Assembly: GCF_019443405.1 (NCBI RefSeq)
Contig: NZ_CP080376.1
Location: 1,488,001-1,552,000 of the forward strand
Direction: 5' to 3'
Length of the DNA: 64,000 nt
Source: Brevundimonas sp. PAMC22021
GTDB lineage: Bacteria > Pseudomonadota > Alphaproteobacteria > Caulobacterales > Caulobacteraceae
How positions within the stretch are numbered: position 1 is the stretch's first letter; each line of letters starts with the position of its first letter. Positions 38,412-47,402 of this stretch are shown piece after piece. Below the pieces are notes generated by a model. It was given only the letters and a program-made list of their open reading frames with translations, made no database searches and was not told the origin of the DNA. The translations under genes and the position numbers were made by a program.

Positions 38412-38981
38412 ATGGCGTTGATCGCGGAAGCACTGCGGGACAGCGCGGTGTTCAACTTCGCGGGCGCGGTCACGATGATCGTGGACGATTCGCCGTTCTC
38501 GCTGGCCCTGACCGCGAACGCCCTGTCCGGCTTTGGCATCCGAACCAGCTATGCCTGTCATGATGCGGGAGAGGCGATCCGCATTCTCGGTGAACGAACC
38601 GTCGATCTGCTGTTTGTCGACTGCGAGATGCCGGGGATGGACGGCTACCAGTTCGTGCGCTGGCTCAGGCGCTCAGGGCTGGAGCCCAACGCCTACATCC
38701 CGGTGGTGATGACGGCCGGTCACGTCCGTCGCTCACGAGTGGCCGAAGCGCGAGATTGCGGGGCGAACTTTCTGGTCACCAAGCCGTTCAGTGCGGCGAT
38801 GCTGCTGGAACGGGTGCTGTGGGTCGCGCGAGACACCCGGCCCTTCCTTCAGGTCGGTGACTATCTGGGCCCGGACAGGCGCTTCAGGACCGACCCCTAT
38901 GATGGCGAGGAGCGTCGCGCCGACATGATACGCAAGGCCCGTTTCGAGGCCGAGCAGAACGAAGTGGATATGCCCGCGTGA
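38412..38981 (+). CDS. single-domain CheY-like response regulator
   Basis: A 189 aa protein consisting of one receiver domain (about residues 20-140) with the acidic pair D25-D26, phosphoacceptor Asp70 (D-C-E-M-P-G-M-D-G), Thr101 and Lys124 all in place, and a C-terminal extension of about 50 charged residues (P-D-R-R-F-R-T-D-P-Y-D-G-E-E-R-R). There is no DNA-binding or enzymatic output domain, so it probably acts by protein contact. Its stop overlaps the start of the next gene by 4 bp. Partner kinase unknown; the nearest histidine kinase (45159-46970) is not adjacent. Confidence 0.88.
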   Translation: MALIAEALRDSAVFNFAGAVTMIVDDSPFSLALTANALSGFGIRTSYACHDAGEAIRILGERTVDLLFVDCEMPGMDGYQFVRWLRRSGLEPNAYIPVVMTAGHVRRSRVAEARDCGANFLVTKPFSAAMLLERVLWVARDTRPFLQVGDYLGPDRRFRTDPYDGEERRADMIRKARFEAEQNEVDMPA

Positions 38982-39454
38982 GCGTCGTCACCCGCATCCA
39001 GAGGCGGTCCCGCCTCTCCACCCTGGTGGACCAGCCCGGCGGCATCAGCGCCGGCGTGGGGCTCGCTCGCGCCCGCGCCAATCTCCAGGCCATGGAGGGA
39101 GAGGCCCGGGAAATCGTCGCTCAACGGATCGCCGATCTTGCCGCCATTCCTGCTCCGCAGGACGGAGTGCTGACGGGCGAGGGACTGGAAGAGGTTTATC
39201 GCGGGTCGGCCGCCGTGATCGACGCCGCTGGTCCTTTCGCGCTGGAGGACCTCTGCACAGCCGCCGCCGGCCTGTGCGATCTGGCTGACGGCTCGGGCGT
39301 TTCAGACTGGCGCGTCATCGCCGTTCACATCCAGGCCCTGCGGCTGCTTCTGGCCTTGCCGGAAGACGCCGTTGCCGAACGCGAGCAGATCCTGCTCAAT
39401 CTCGAGGATGTGCGTCGCAGGAAGCTGCCGCCGGTGGATCAGCCGGCCGGCTGA
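38978..39454 (+). CDS. hypothetical helical protein coupled to the response regulator
   Basis: I do not recognise this 158 aa protein. It has no signal peptide or membrane helix, is predicted mostly helical, opens with a basic stretch (R-I-Q-R-R-S-R-L) and has a central region resembling a four-helix bundle with V-I-A-V-H-I-Q-A-L-R-L-L, where a lone His sits on an amphipathic helix; a degenerate histidine phosphotransfer domain is a possibility but the usual H-x-L-K-G is not present. The 4 bp overlap (ATGA) with the receiver gene implies joint function. Its 3' end overlaps the convergent ABC exporter gene by 16 bp. Confidence 0.7.
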   Translation: MSVVTRIQRRSRLSTLVDQPGGISAGVGLARARANLQAMEGEAREIVAQRIADLAAIPAPQDGVLTGEGLEEVYRGSAAVIDAAGPFALEDLCTAAAGLCDLADGSGVSDWRVIAVHIQALRLLLALPEDAVAEREQILLNLEDVRRRKLPPVDQPAG

Positions 39455-41328
39455 AGCTCGCCGCCGGCGCGTGTCTGTTTGCGCCACAAGGCCGCGTACT
39501 CGCCGCCAACCCGCGCCACCAGTTCGTGGTGGGCCCCGCGCTCGATAACACGCCCGGCCTTCAGCACTAGTATCTGGTCGGCGTCGGCCACGGTGGACAG
39601 TCGGTGGGCGACCACCAGAGTGGTGCGGCCCTGCCGCGCCTTTCGCAGCGTCTTCTGGATCGCCGCCTCGGTGCGGCTGTCGAGCGCGCTGGTCGCTTCG
39701 TCCAGGATCAGGATGCAAGGATCGGCCAGCAGCGCGCGGGCGATGCCGACGCGCTGGCGCTCGCCGCCGGACAGCTTGAGACCGCGCTCGCCCACGCGCG
39801 TGTCCATTCCGTCGGGAAGCGCACGGATGAAGTCGGCCAGCTCCGCCGCCTCGGCCGAATCCCAGATGTCGGCTTCGCTGGCGTCCGGACGCGCAAAGGC
39901 GATGTTGTGTCCGATGGTGTCGTTGAACAGGGCCACGTCCTGAGGCACCAGGGCGACAGCCGATCGCAGCGAGGCCTGCGTCACCTCGCGCACGTCGCGG
40001 CCGTCGATCAGCACGCGCCCGGCCTGAGGATCGAGCAGGCGCAGCGCCAGCTTGACCACCGTCGACTTGCCCGCGCCTGACGGGCCGACCAGGGCGGTGG
40101 TCGTGCCGGGCGGCGCAAAGAAGCTGACGTCCTCCAGCCCGTTCGCGCGCGCGTCGTGGCGAAAGCCGACGCCATCGAACGCCAGCGAGGCGCCGCGCGC
40201 ATTTGTCGGCCGGTCCAGCGGGCGGGCGTCGGCGGCGTCCGCCACCTGAGGCGACTGGCGCAGCACGCCCATCATCTCCTCCATGTCGATGAACGACTGG
40301 CGGATTTCCCGATAGGCGAAGCCCAGGATGTTCAGCGGCGCATAGAGCGAGATCAGGATCAGCACCGCCGCCGCGACGTCGCCCGGCCCCATCCGGCCGG
40401 CCGCCGCCTCGAAGCCGGCCATGACCGCCATGACGCCGAGGCCCAGGTTCATGATCAGGCCCTGGATCGCGTTCAGCAGCATCAGCGAGCCGTTCGCCTT
40501 CAGCGACGCCTGCTGATACTCGCCCAGCGCCCGGTCATAGGCGCCCGCCGCGCGCGTCTCGGCGCCAAAGGCCTTGACCGTCTCATAGTTCAGCAGGGCG
40601 TCGACCGAGACGCCGGCGGCCTCGGAGTCCGCAGCGTTCATCACGCGACGATGCTCCAGCCGCCAGTTCGACAAGGCGAACGTCAGGGCCGCGTAGACGC
40701 CAACCACCGCCACCGCCACTGCGCCAAAGCGCCAGTCATAGCGTCCGGCGAGCACCGCCGCCGCCAGCACCAGCTCCACCCCGGTGGGGATCAGGTTGAA
40801 CGCCAGGATGCGCAGCAGGAAATCAACCGCGCGGGACCCTCGGTCCATCGTCCGCGACAGGGTTCCGGACCGCTTGGTCTGGTGAAAGTCCAGCGAAAGG
40901 TCGAGGGCGTGGGCGAAGGTCTCGGTGGCCGCCGTGCGCTGCGCCGCCGCACGCACCGGCGCAAAGATCACGTCCGACAGCTGCGGCGCCGCAGACGACA
41001 GAAAGCGCACCAGCGCCCAGCCGATCGCGAAGGCGGCGAATCCCCAGCCGACGGCTGCGGCCGCGCCCTGCCCCGCCGCCAGCCGGTTGACGGCCGCGCC
41101 CAGAACCAGAGGCGCCAGCACGCCCAGCGCCTTTCCGCCCAAGGTCAGTCCGATGGCGGACGACAGACGAAGGGAGAGTTGCGGCGCATGCGATCGCCGC
41201 ACCAGCCCGGCCAGATCAGCCAAAGCCTTCCAGCCGTCGGCTCGCGACCGCTGATCCCCCATTGTCCCTTGCGCCCGCGTCGCGGCGTCGGAACGCCGCT
41301 GGCCGGAGCGTTCACCGCGCATCGCCAT
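39439..41328 (-). CDS. Atm1-type ABC half-exporter
   Basis: A 629 aa ABC exporter with an N-terminal six-helix membrane domain and a C-terminal ATPase (Walker A G-P-S-G-A-G-K-S-T, signature L-S-G-G-E-R-Q-R, Walker B I-L-I-L-D-E-A-T-S). The T-K-R-S-G-T-L-S-R and L-N-Y-E-T-V-K-A-F-G-A-E motifs are typical of the Atm1/HMT1 branch, exporters of glutathione conjugates, heavy metals or Fe-S precursors. It probably works as a homodimer in the inner membrane. An in-frame ATG at 41262 with AAGGGACA upstream could be the true start, shortening the protein by 22 residues. Confidence 0.9.
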   Translation of the reverse strand: MAMRGERSGQRRSDAATRAQGTMGDQRSRADGWKALADLAGLVRRSHAPQLSLRLSSAIGLTLGGKALGVLAPLVLGAAVNRLAAGQGAAAAVGWGFAAFAIGWALVRFLSSAAPQLSDVIFAPVRAAAQRTAATETFAHALDLSLDFHQTKRSGTLSRTMDRGSRAVDFLLRILAFNLIPTGVELVLAAAVLAGRYDWRFGAVAVAVVGVYAALTFALSNWRLEHRRVMNAADSEAAGVSVDALLNYETVKAFGAETRAAGAYDRALGEYQQASLKANGSLMLLNAIQGLIMNLGLGVMAVMAGFEAAAGRMGPGDVAAAVLILISLYAPLNILGFAYREIRQSFIDMEEMMGVLRQSPQVADAADARPLDRPTNARGASLAFDGVGFRHDARANGLEDVSFFAPPGTTTALVGPSGAGKSTVVKLALRLLDPQAGRVLIDGRDVREVTQASLRSAVALVPQDVALFNDTIGHNIAFARPDASEADIWDSAEAAELADFIRALPDGMDTRVGERGLKLSGGERQRVGIARALLADPCILILDEATSALDSRTEAAIQKTLRKARQGRTTLVVAHRLSTVADADQILVLKAGRVIERGAHHELVARVGGEYAALWRKQTRAGGELQPAG

Positions 41329-41385
41329 GTCCCGTCATATGGAAGCCGCCACGCAACAGGGAAAGAGGACGCGATCGAGGGTGGT

Positions 41386-42402
41386 TCAACTCAGCTCGGC
41401 GATCGCCTCGATCACCTCGTCCACGGCCGCCGGGTCGGTGGCCCACGAACAGACAAAGCGAACCGAGCCGTCGTCGAAGCGGTAGCAGGCCCAGCCGAGT
41501 GCGTTCAGCCGCGCGTGCGCCTCTTCCGGCATGCGGACGAACACGGCGTTCGCCTCGACCGGATGGGCCAGTACAAAGGGCGATCGTGCGGCGATCCCGG
41601 CGGCCAGCCGTTGCGCCATCAGGTTGGCGTGGGCGGCGCCCGCGTCCCAGTCGCCGCTTTCCAGCAGACCCAGCAACGGCCCGGACAACAGCCGCGCCTT
41701 GGACGCCGTCTGCCCCGCCTGCTTCAGCCGGTTGTCGAGCCGACGCGCCAGCGCCTTGTTGAACAGGACGATGGCCTCGGCGCACGGCCCGCCGGCCTTG
41801 GCCCCGCCGAACACCAGGATGTCGACTCCGAGGCGCGCGATCTGCGTCAGGTCGAAGCCCGCCGCCGCAGCATTGGCCAAACGCGCCCCGTCCATGTGAA
41901 CGCCGAAGCCCCTCATCTTCACCGGCTCGATCAGATGACGCAGTTCTTCCTCGGTATAGACCGCGCCATACTCGGTCGCCTGGGTCAGCGTCAGGGCGGC
42001 CGGCGGCTGGCGGTGTCCGACCTCCGGCTCATCCAGCTGCGTATGCAGGGCCAGCGGATCAATCTTGCCGGAGAAGCCCGGCAGGCCGATCAGTCCCACG
42101 CCATGCCCGAAGAAGCCGGGCGCCCCCGTCTCGTCGGTGCAGACATGGGCCGAGTTGTGCGCCAGAACGGCTTCGAACGGCTGGGCCAGCATCGACAGGG
42201 CGATGGCGTTGGCGGCCGTGCCGCTGAAGACGAACCGCACCTCGGCGTCCGCGTCTAGACGCGCGCGGATCGCATCGGAGGCGCGCGCGGTGGTCTCGTC
42301 GGCGCCATAGGCCCTCGTGAACGCTTCGTTGGCGCGGACCAGCCCATCAATGGCGGACGGCGCCATGCCGGCGGTGTTGTCGGAGCCGAAGTCGTAGCGC
42401 AT
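41386..42402 (-). CDS. ltaE: low-specificity L-threonine aldolase
   Basis: A 338 aa PLP enzyme of the aspartate aminotransferase fold that cleaves L-threonine or L-allo-threonine to glycine and acetaldehyde. Visible are the N-terminal Y-D-F-G-S-D-N-T, the F-S-G-T-A-A-N phosphate-binding turn, H-M-D-G-A-R-L-A-N with the PLP-pairing Asp, and the PLP Lys in V-F-G-G-A-K-A-G. The F-G-G-x-K variant of the lysine motif is found in the bacterial group that differs from E. coli LtaE (S-x-S-K-G). It shares a one-base stop/start overlap with the upstream mscS gene. Confidence 0.9.
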   Translation of the reverse strand: MRYDFGSDNTAGMAPSAIDGLVRANEAFTRAYGADETTARASDAIRARLDADAEVRFVFSGTAANAIALSMLAQPFEAVLAHNSAHVCTDETGAPGFFGHGVGLIGLPGFSGKIDPLALHTQLDEPEVGHRQPPAALTLTQATEYGAVYTEEELRHLIEPVKMRGFGVHMDGARLANAAAAGFDLTQIARLGVDILVFGGAKAGGPCAEAIVLFNKALARRLDNRLKQAGQTASKARLLSGPLLGLLESGDWDAGAAHANLMAQRLAAGIAARSPFVLAHPVEANAVFVRMPEEAHARLNALGWACYRFDDGSVRFVCSWATDPAAVDEVIEAIAELS

Positions 42403-43337
42403 CAGGCGACCTTCTCGTTGTCGTCAATCGTCTGGACGCGGACCACCGGCACGACATCTTCGTCGCCATAGGGCACCGCGACCTGGTGCGGGAACGGGAT
42501 TTCGATCCCGGCGGCGTCCAGCGCCTCCTTGCCGCCCTGCATCAGATCGGCCTGGGTCTGCCACCAGTCGTGAACCTCGACCCAGGCGTGCAGCGTCACC
42601 TCCACCGCACTGTCCAGCAGGGCGGTCACGCCTGTCCAGGGATGCGGATCGGCCAGCACCTTCTCGTGAGCGTGGGCCATGTCGGCCAGAATGCAGCGAG
42701 CCTTGTTCAGGTCGTCGCCGTAACCGACGGTGAACTTGATCTCGATCCGCCGGGTCTTCTGGCCGGTCAGGTTGATTACTACGTCGCTGAGGACCTTGGA
42801 GTTCGGGATGACGATCTTGTGGTTGTTGGCGTTCGACAGCTGGGTCGTGAACAGGTCCAGTCGCTGAACCGTGCCCGACACGCCGCCGATGTCGATGATC
42901 TCGCCGACGCGATACGGCCTGAGCACCAGCAGCATGAAGCCCGAGGCCACGTTCGACAGCGTGCCCTGCAGCGCCAGCCCGACCGCCAGGGACGCGGCGC
43001 CCAGCACGGCGATGATGGAGGTGGTCTGAACGCCCAGTCTTTGCAGCACTGCGATCATGCCGATGATGATCACCACCACCCGCACCACCTGAACCGAGAA
43101 GCTCAGCACCGTGGGGTCGTGACGGAAGCCGCGCACACGCGACAGGGCCTTGCGCGCCGCTCTGGCGGCCCATTTCGACGCAAACAGCGTCGCGGCCAGG
43201 ATCAGCAGGGCGATGGTCAGATTGACCGCGAAATCGCCGGCCATGCTGGTCAGCTTGGCGATCATCGCGGCGTCGATGGCGGCGGCTTGCCGCCCGGCGC
43301 TGATCGCCTGTGTGATGGGTGCTGAGAGTTCACTCAT
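42402..43337 (-). CDS. small-conductance mechanosensitive channel (MscS)
   Basis: A 311 aa MscS-type channel that opens under membrane tension to release solutes during osmotic downshock. Three hydrophobic segments lie in residues 30-140; the third is the pore helix with the Gly/Ala packing pattern A-V-L-G-A-A-S-L-A-V-G-L-A-L-Q-G-T-L-S-N-V-A-S-G. The cytoplasmic beta domain (V-G-E-I-I-D-I-G-G-V-S-G-T-V) and the P-F-P-H-Q end motif follow. Length is close to E. coli MscS (286). It is co-transcribed with threonine aldolase, whose ATG overlaps its stop by one base. Confidence 0.94.
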   Translation of the reverse strand: MSELSAPITQAISAGRQAAAIDAAMIAKLTSMAGDFAVNLTIALLILAATLFASKWAARAARKALSRVRGFRHDPTVLSFSVQVVRVVVIIIGMIAVLQRLGVQTTSIIAVLGAASLAVGLALQGTLSNVASGFMLLVLRPYRVGEIIDIGGVSGTVQRLDLFTTQLSNANNHKIVIPNSKVLSDVVINLTGQKTRRIEIKFTVGYGDDLNKARCILADMAHAHEKVLADPHPWTGVTALLDSAVEVTLHAWVEVHDWWQTQADLMQGGKEALDAAGIEIPFPHQVAVPYGDEDVVPVVRVQTIDDNEKVA

Positions 43338-43389
43338 GGAAGCGGGGTCTAGCGCCTGACGCCTCGATTGGAACCCCGCCCCGATATTT

Positions 43390-45078
43390 TCACCTCTTGG
43401 ACACGCGTCCGCCGCTGGTCTCGATGGCGTCCAGAAGGTCCATCACGCTGTCGATGGTGTCGGCCTCTCGCGCCGGCTTGTCCCAGCGAATCCGGCTGAC
43501 GCGCGGAAAACGCATGGCGACGCCCGACTTGTGCCGGGGCGAACGTTGCAGGCCCTCAAAGGCAATCTCCAGCACCAGGCCGAAGTCCCGTTCCGCCCGC
43601 ACCGATCGCACGGGTCCGAACCGCTCCACCGTGTGGTCGCGTACGAACTTGTCCAGCTGCTTCAGTTCTTCGTCGGTAAAGCCGAAATAGGCCTTGCCGA
43701 TGGGCGTCAGCACGCCGTCCGGCGTCCAGACGCCAAAGGTGAAGTCGGAATAGAAGCTGGATCGCTTTCCGTGCCCCCGCTGGGCGTACATCATGACAGC
43801 GTCGACCACGTGCGGATCGCGTTTCCACTTGAACCAGGGCCCCTTGGGGCGGCCCGCCAGGTAGGCGCTGTCCCAGCGCTTCAGCATCAAGCCTTCCGCC
43901 GCGGCGCCCACGGGCGGATCGATGCGCAGCGCGGCGAGATCGTCCCAAGTGGCATAGGGAACCACCGGCGACAGGGCTAGCCGATCGCCGCCACCGCGCG
44001 TGACCAGCGCCTCCAGCCGCGCGCGACGATCACGCAGCGGCAGCGAGCGAAGGTCCTCGCCGTTCTCCGCCAGCAGGTCGTAAGCCAGCACGCCGGCGGG
44101 GTGCGCCGCCATCAGCTTTGCGTCGATGGTCTTGCGGTTCAGCCGCTGCTGCAGGTCGCCGAACGGCGCCGGCTGGCCATCACGGATCACCAGCAGTTCC
44201 CCGTCGATCGCGCCCTCGAAATCGAGCCCGGCCATGACGTCGGGAAAGGCGCCTGAAATCTCGTCGCCGGTTCGCGAATACAGCCGGCAGACGCCCGCCT
44301 CTCGCACCGCCTGTACGCGGATGCCGTCCCACTTCCACTCGGCGGCGTAGTCGCCCGTAGACAGCTTCTGGAAATCCACGGCCTCGTCGATGGCGACGGC
44401 GAGCATGACCGGCCGGAAACGTCCGGGCGCGTCGGGGCTGGGCCGCTCCGCGCGGCCTTCCAGCCAGGCGAACAGGTCGGCATAGGGCGGCTCGACCGCA
44501 TGCCACACCTCCTCCAGATCGGAGACATCGACGGCCTCCAACGGCGTGTCCGCCTGCTCGCCTTCGGGGTCAGGCGGCGCCGGTGCGACGCCGGGTCGGA
44601 TCATCGCGGCCGCAGTCTTGGCCAGCCTGGCCGACATGCCGACCCGCAGCGATCCCGTCACCAGCTTCAGCAGAGCCCAACGGCCTTGGGGCTCAAGCGA
44701 GTCCAGCCAACCTTCGATCAGGGGGCGAACCTCGTTGCGTCCGGCGGTGCGCAGCGCCTCCACCACTTCGGCGAGTTCGGGTTCGCGGTTCGGACGATAG
44801 TCAGGATCGCGCGGCCAGATCAGCGCCGTGGTCTCGGCCAGATCGCCGACATAGTCGTAGGACCAGCCAAACAGCACGGGATCGACCCGGGCCTCAACCG
44901 CCTTGCGGATCATGGCCGGCTTGGCGGCATCAAACGTCAGGTCCCCGGTCAGGGCCGCCAGCGCCCATCCTCTGTCAGGATCGGGCGTCGCCTTCAGATA
45001 GTCGCGAACCAGCACCAGCTTGGCGTTGCGCGAGGCCGTCAGCGACAGTCGATCCAGCAGTTCGGCGAAGCCGCGCAT
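43390..45078 (-). CDS. ATP-dependent DNA ligase (cisplatin-damage-response type)
   Basis: A 562 aa ATP-dependent ligase with an N-terminal DNA-binding domain (about 1-200), adenylation domain with Lys249 in E-W-K-W-D-G-I-R, D-G-E-L-L-V, E-G-L-M-L-K-R and W-F-K-W-K-R, and a C-terminal OB fold ending R-F-P-R-V-S-R-I-R-W-D-K-P. This is the type that elsewhere sits with a ligase-associated exonuclease and DEXH helicase and is reported to affect cisplatin tolerance. Here none of those partners is adjacent: the neighbours are a mechanosensitive channel and a histidine kinase. It is distinct from LigD and LigA in this window. Confidence 0.93.
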   Translation of the reverse strand: MRGFAELLDRLSLTASRNAKLVLVRDYLKATPDPDRGWALAALTGDLTFDAAKPAMIRKAVEARVDPVLFGWSYDYVGDLAETTALIWPRDPDYRPNREPELAEVVEALRTAGRNEVRPLIEGWLDSLEPQGRWALLKLVTGSLRVGMSARLAKTAAAMIRPGVAPAPPDPEGEQADTPLEAVDVSDLEEVWHAVEPPYADLFAWLEGRAERPSPDAPGRFRPVMLAVAIDEAVDFQKLSTGDYAAEWKWDGIRVQAVREAGVCRLYSRTGDEISGAFPDVMAGLDFEGAIDGELLVIRDGQPAPFGDLQQRLNRKTIDAKLMAAHPAGVLAYDLLAENGEDLRSLPLRDRRARLEALVTRGGGDRLALSPVVPYATWDDLAALRIDPPVGAAAEGLMLKRWDSAYLAGRPKGPWFKWKRDPHVVDAVMMYAQRGHGKRSSFYSDFTFGVWTPDGVLTPIGKAYFGFTDEELKQLDKFVRDHTVERFGPVRSVRAERDFGLVLEIAFEGLQRSPRHKSGVAMRFPRVSRIRWDKPAREADTIDSVMDLLDAIETSGGRVSKR

Positions 45079-45158
45079 GGCGTTCCAAAAAGAAGCGTCG
45101 CCGTGATCGACGCCCGGTCAGAACGATGCAGACGGGTCGCGGGTTGCCGGACGCGGGC

Positions 45159-46970
45159 TTAGGCCGCGACGGCTTCGTGCGCCAGGCCCAACTGACGCAC
45201 CTGTTCGCGCCCGCCCGGAACGTGGGTCATCAGCTCGGCCAGGGCGGCGAAGTCGATGGGCTTGTTCAGATAAGCGTCGGCGCCGGCGTCCAGGCCGGCC
45301 TGATGGTCCTCGGACCGGGCCGAGGCCGACAGCACCACCACCGGGGTTTCGCGGTTCACGCCCTGCCCGCCGCGGATCATGCGCGTTGCAGTCAGCCCGT
45401 CCATGACCGGCATGTTCACATCCATGATGATCAGGTCGAAGGGCTGATGCTGGGCGATCTCCACCGCGATCTGGCCGTTCTCGGCCGTCGATGCGGCATG
45501 GCCGGCCGATCCCATCCAGGCCTCCAGGATCATCCGGTTGACGGGGTGGTCCTCGACCACCAGCACGCTCAGCGCCTGGCCTTCGACCCTCTCCACGACG
45601 CGGGTTTCGATCGGAACAGGCTTGGCCCATTCCACCACCTCGGCCTCAACCGTCATGGTGAAGGTCGATCCGCGTCCGACTTCCGAGCTGACAGAGATGT
45701 CGCCGCCCATGATGTTGCTCATGCGCCGGGCGATGGTCAGCCCCAGGCCCGTGCCGCCGAAACGACGCGTCGATGAGGCGTCGACCTGCGTAAACGGTTG
45801 AAACAGAAGCTCCAGGTCGGCCCTGGAGATGCCCGAACCGGTGTCGGTGACCAAGAAGTCGAAGCGAACGCGATTGGCGGCTATGCGCGTCCCGCGCGTC
45901 CGGAAGGTCACCGCGCCTTGATCCGTGAACTTGACGGCGTTCGACAGGAGGTTGTGCAGCACCTGGCAGACCCGCAAGGGATCGCCGCGCACCACCGACG
46001 GGATGTCGCCCTCGGTGATCTGCTCGAACCCAAGTCCCTTGGCGGCGGCCTGGGCCTCGAACGGACCGGTGATCCGCTTGGAAAGGTCGTCGACCGAGAC
46101 ATCGACGGTCTCGAAGGTCATCTTGCCGGCCTCGATCTTGGTCATGTCGAGGATGTCGTTCAGCAGCGACAGCAGGTTGTCGCCCGAGTTGCGGATGATC
46201 GACAGATACTCGCGCTGCGTGCCCTCGAGCCGGGTCGCGCCAAGCAGTTGCGCGGCGCCCAGGACGCCGTTCATCGGCGTGCGGAGCTCATGCGAGATGA
46301 CGCCAAGGAAGCTGGACTTCGCCTCATTGGCGGCGGCGGCCTTGTCGCGTGCGGTCTCCAGTTCTTCGATCAGGTGGGCCTGATGCTCCTGAAAGACGCG
46401 GATGCGGCCCTCGCGCAGCATGGTCATCATCACCAGGACGAACAGACCGGCGGCGGTGAAGGGCACAAGCGCCAACAGCGACCAGAACTGCGGCGTGCCC
46501 CACAGGCTGCCCAGCATGATCAACGCCGCCGCCGAATAGGGCGAGGAGATCACCAGCGCCTGGCGCGGCGAGCTGCGCAGCTGGGCGAACACAAGCACAT
46601 AGCCGCCGATCAGCAGGGCCACGGCTGTGGTCGATGCGAAGGGATTGTCGCTGAACCACGCAAGCAAGGGCGCCACCGCCCATGCGGTGGTGGTGATCGT
46701 CGCCACCGCTGGGAAGACAAGGCCCCACCCCTTGTCTACGCGTCGACTGACCCTGCGTTCGACCGCGCCGCGCAGGGCGCCGGCCGCCAGGGTGCCCACG
46801 AACCAGACCAGCGCCTCGACCCCGCCGACCACGCCCAGCAGGCCGATCGCCCAACTGGCGATGATCAGATAGCGCAGATACTGAGTCTGCAGAATCGCCT
46901 TCAGAGCCTGGGCGGCGTCGCTGGCCTTCTGGTCGCCGGCAATGCCGTCGATACTGTCCGCTTCCACCAT
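45159..46970 (-). CDS. membrane hybrid histidine kinase with C-terminal receiver domain
   Basis: A 603 aa sensor kinase. Five or six hydrophobic segments occupy residues 35-195 with only short loops, so the signal is probably sensed in the membrane. Then come a short coiled coil, HisKA with phosphoacceptor His227 (S-H-E-L-R-T-P-M-N-G-V-L-G), a HATPase domain (N-L-L-S-N-A-V-K-F-T, D-T-G-S-G-I, G-G-T-G-L-G-L-T-I) and a receiver domain with Asp517 (M-D-V-N-M-P-V-M-D-G). No cognate transcription factor is adjacent; the phosphorelay would need an unlinked phosphotransfer protein. Function unknown. Confidence 0.92.
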   Translation of the reverse strand: MVEADSIDGIAGDQKASDAAQALKAILQTQYLRYLIIASWAIGLLGVVGGVEALVWFVGTLAAGALRGAVERRVSRRVDKGWGLVFPAVATITTTAWAVAPLLAWFSDNPFASTTAVALLIGGYVLVFAQLRSSPRQALVISSPYSAAALIMLGSLWGTPQFWSLLALVPFTAAGLFVLVMMTMLREGRIRVFQEHQAHLIEELETARDKAAAANEAKSSFLGVISHELRTPMNGVLGAAQLLGATRLEGTQREYLSIIRNSGDNLLSLLNDILDMTKIEAGKMTFETVDVSVDDLSKRITGPFEAQAAAKGLGFEQITEGDIPSVVRGDPLRVCQVLHNLLSNAVKFTDQGAVTFRTRGTRIAANRVRFDFLVTDTGSGISRADLELLFQPFTQVDASSTRRFGGTGLGLTIARRMSNIMGGDISVSSEVGRGSTFTMTVEAEVVEWAKPVPIETRVVERVEGQALSVLVVEDHPVNRMILEAWMGSAGHAASTAENGQIAVEIAQHQPFDLIIMDVNMPVMDGLTATRMIRGGQGVNRETPVVVLSASARSEDHQAGLDAGADAYLNKPIDFAALAELMTHVPGGREQVRQLGLAHEAVAA

Positions 46971-47006
46971 ACACCCTGCCCCTGCCGCCCTCTTAATTGC
47001 GCAACG

Positions 47007-47357
47007 CTAGGGTGAAACGGCTAAGACAGTCTGAACGAAGGATGGTTCGCGACCGCCGGTTGTCGAATCCTCCACAGGCGTGAGCGCCTGGATCGAAAGG
47101 GCGTGAATCGGGCCGGCCAGTTCGGCGCGGAGAAGGTCATTGACGGCCCGCTGGCGCGCCACGCGCGACTGGCCCGAAAAGGCGTCGGACACCACCACGA
47201 TGTTGAAGTGGCTTTCGCCGCCGGGCTTGGCGTCCATGCCCCCTTCATGATGGTGGCCGGCGTGGCGCCAGCTGTCGTCCACGATCTCCAGCCGGATCGG
47301 AGACAGGCTTTGCTGCAGTTTTTCGCGGATAATCGCGGCGACGGGGCCTTCCGACAT
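47007..47357 (-). CDS. bolA: BolA-family protein
   Basis: A 116 aa BolA-like protein. BolA proteins pair with monothiol glutaredoxins to handle Fe-S clusters and influence envelope and morphology genes. The core shows I-R-L-E-I-V-D-D-S-W-R-H-A-G-H with conserved His, S-H-F-N-I-V-V-V-S-D-A-F-x-G-Q-S-R-V-A-R-Q-R-A-V, and H-A-L-S-I-Q-A-L-T-P. The ATG at 47357 is preceded by CAAGGAAGCGATC, and is the only start consistent with family length. It is divergent from the J-domain gene, 45 bp away, an arrangement I recall as conserved in related genomes. Confidence 0.93.
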   Translation of the reverse strand: MSEGPVAAIIREKLQQSLSPIRLEIVDDSWRHAGHHHEGGMDAKPGGESHFNIVVVSDAFSGQSRVARQRAVNDLLRAELAGPIHALSIQALTPVEDSTTGGREPSFVQTVLAVSP

Positions 47358-47402
47358 GATCGCTTCCTTGATGGCGTCCAATTCGCCCCTACACTTCGGC
47401 GG

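Noticed and set aside
40156..42258. 700-codon frame antisense to the ABC exporter and threonine aldolase
   Set aside because: Composition of a reverse-strand shadow; crosses two well supported genes.
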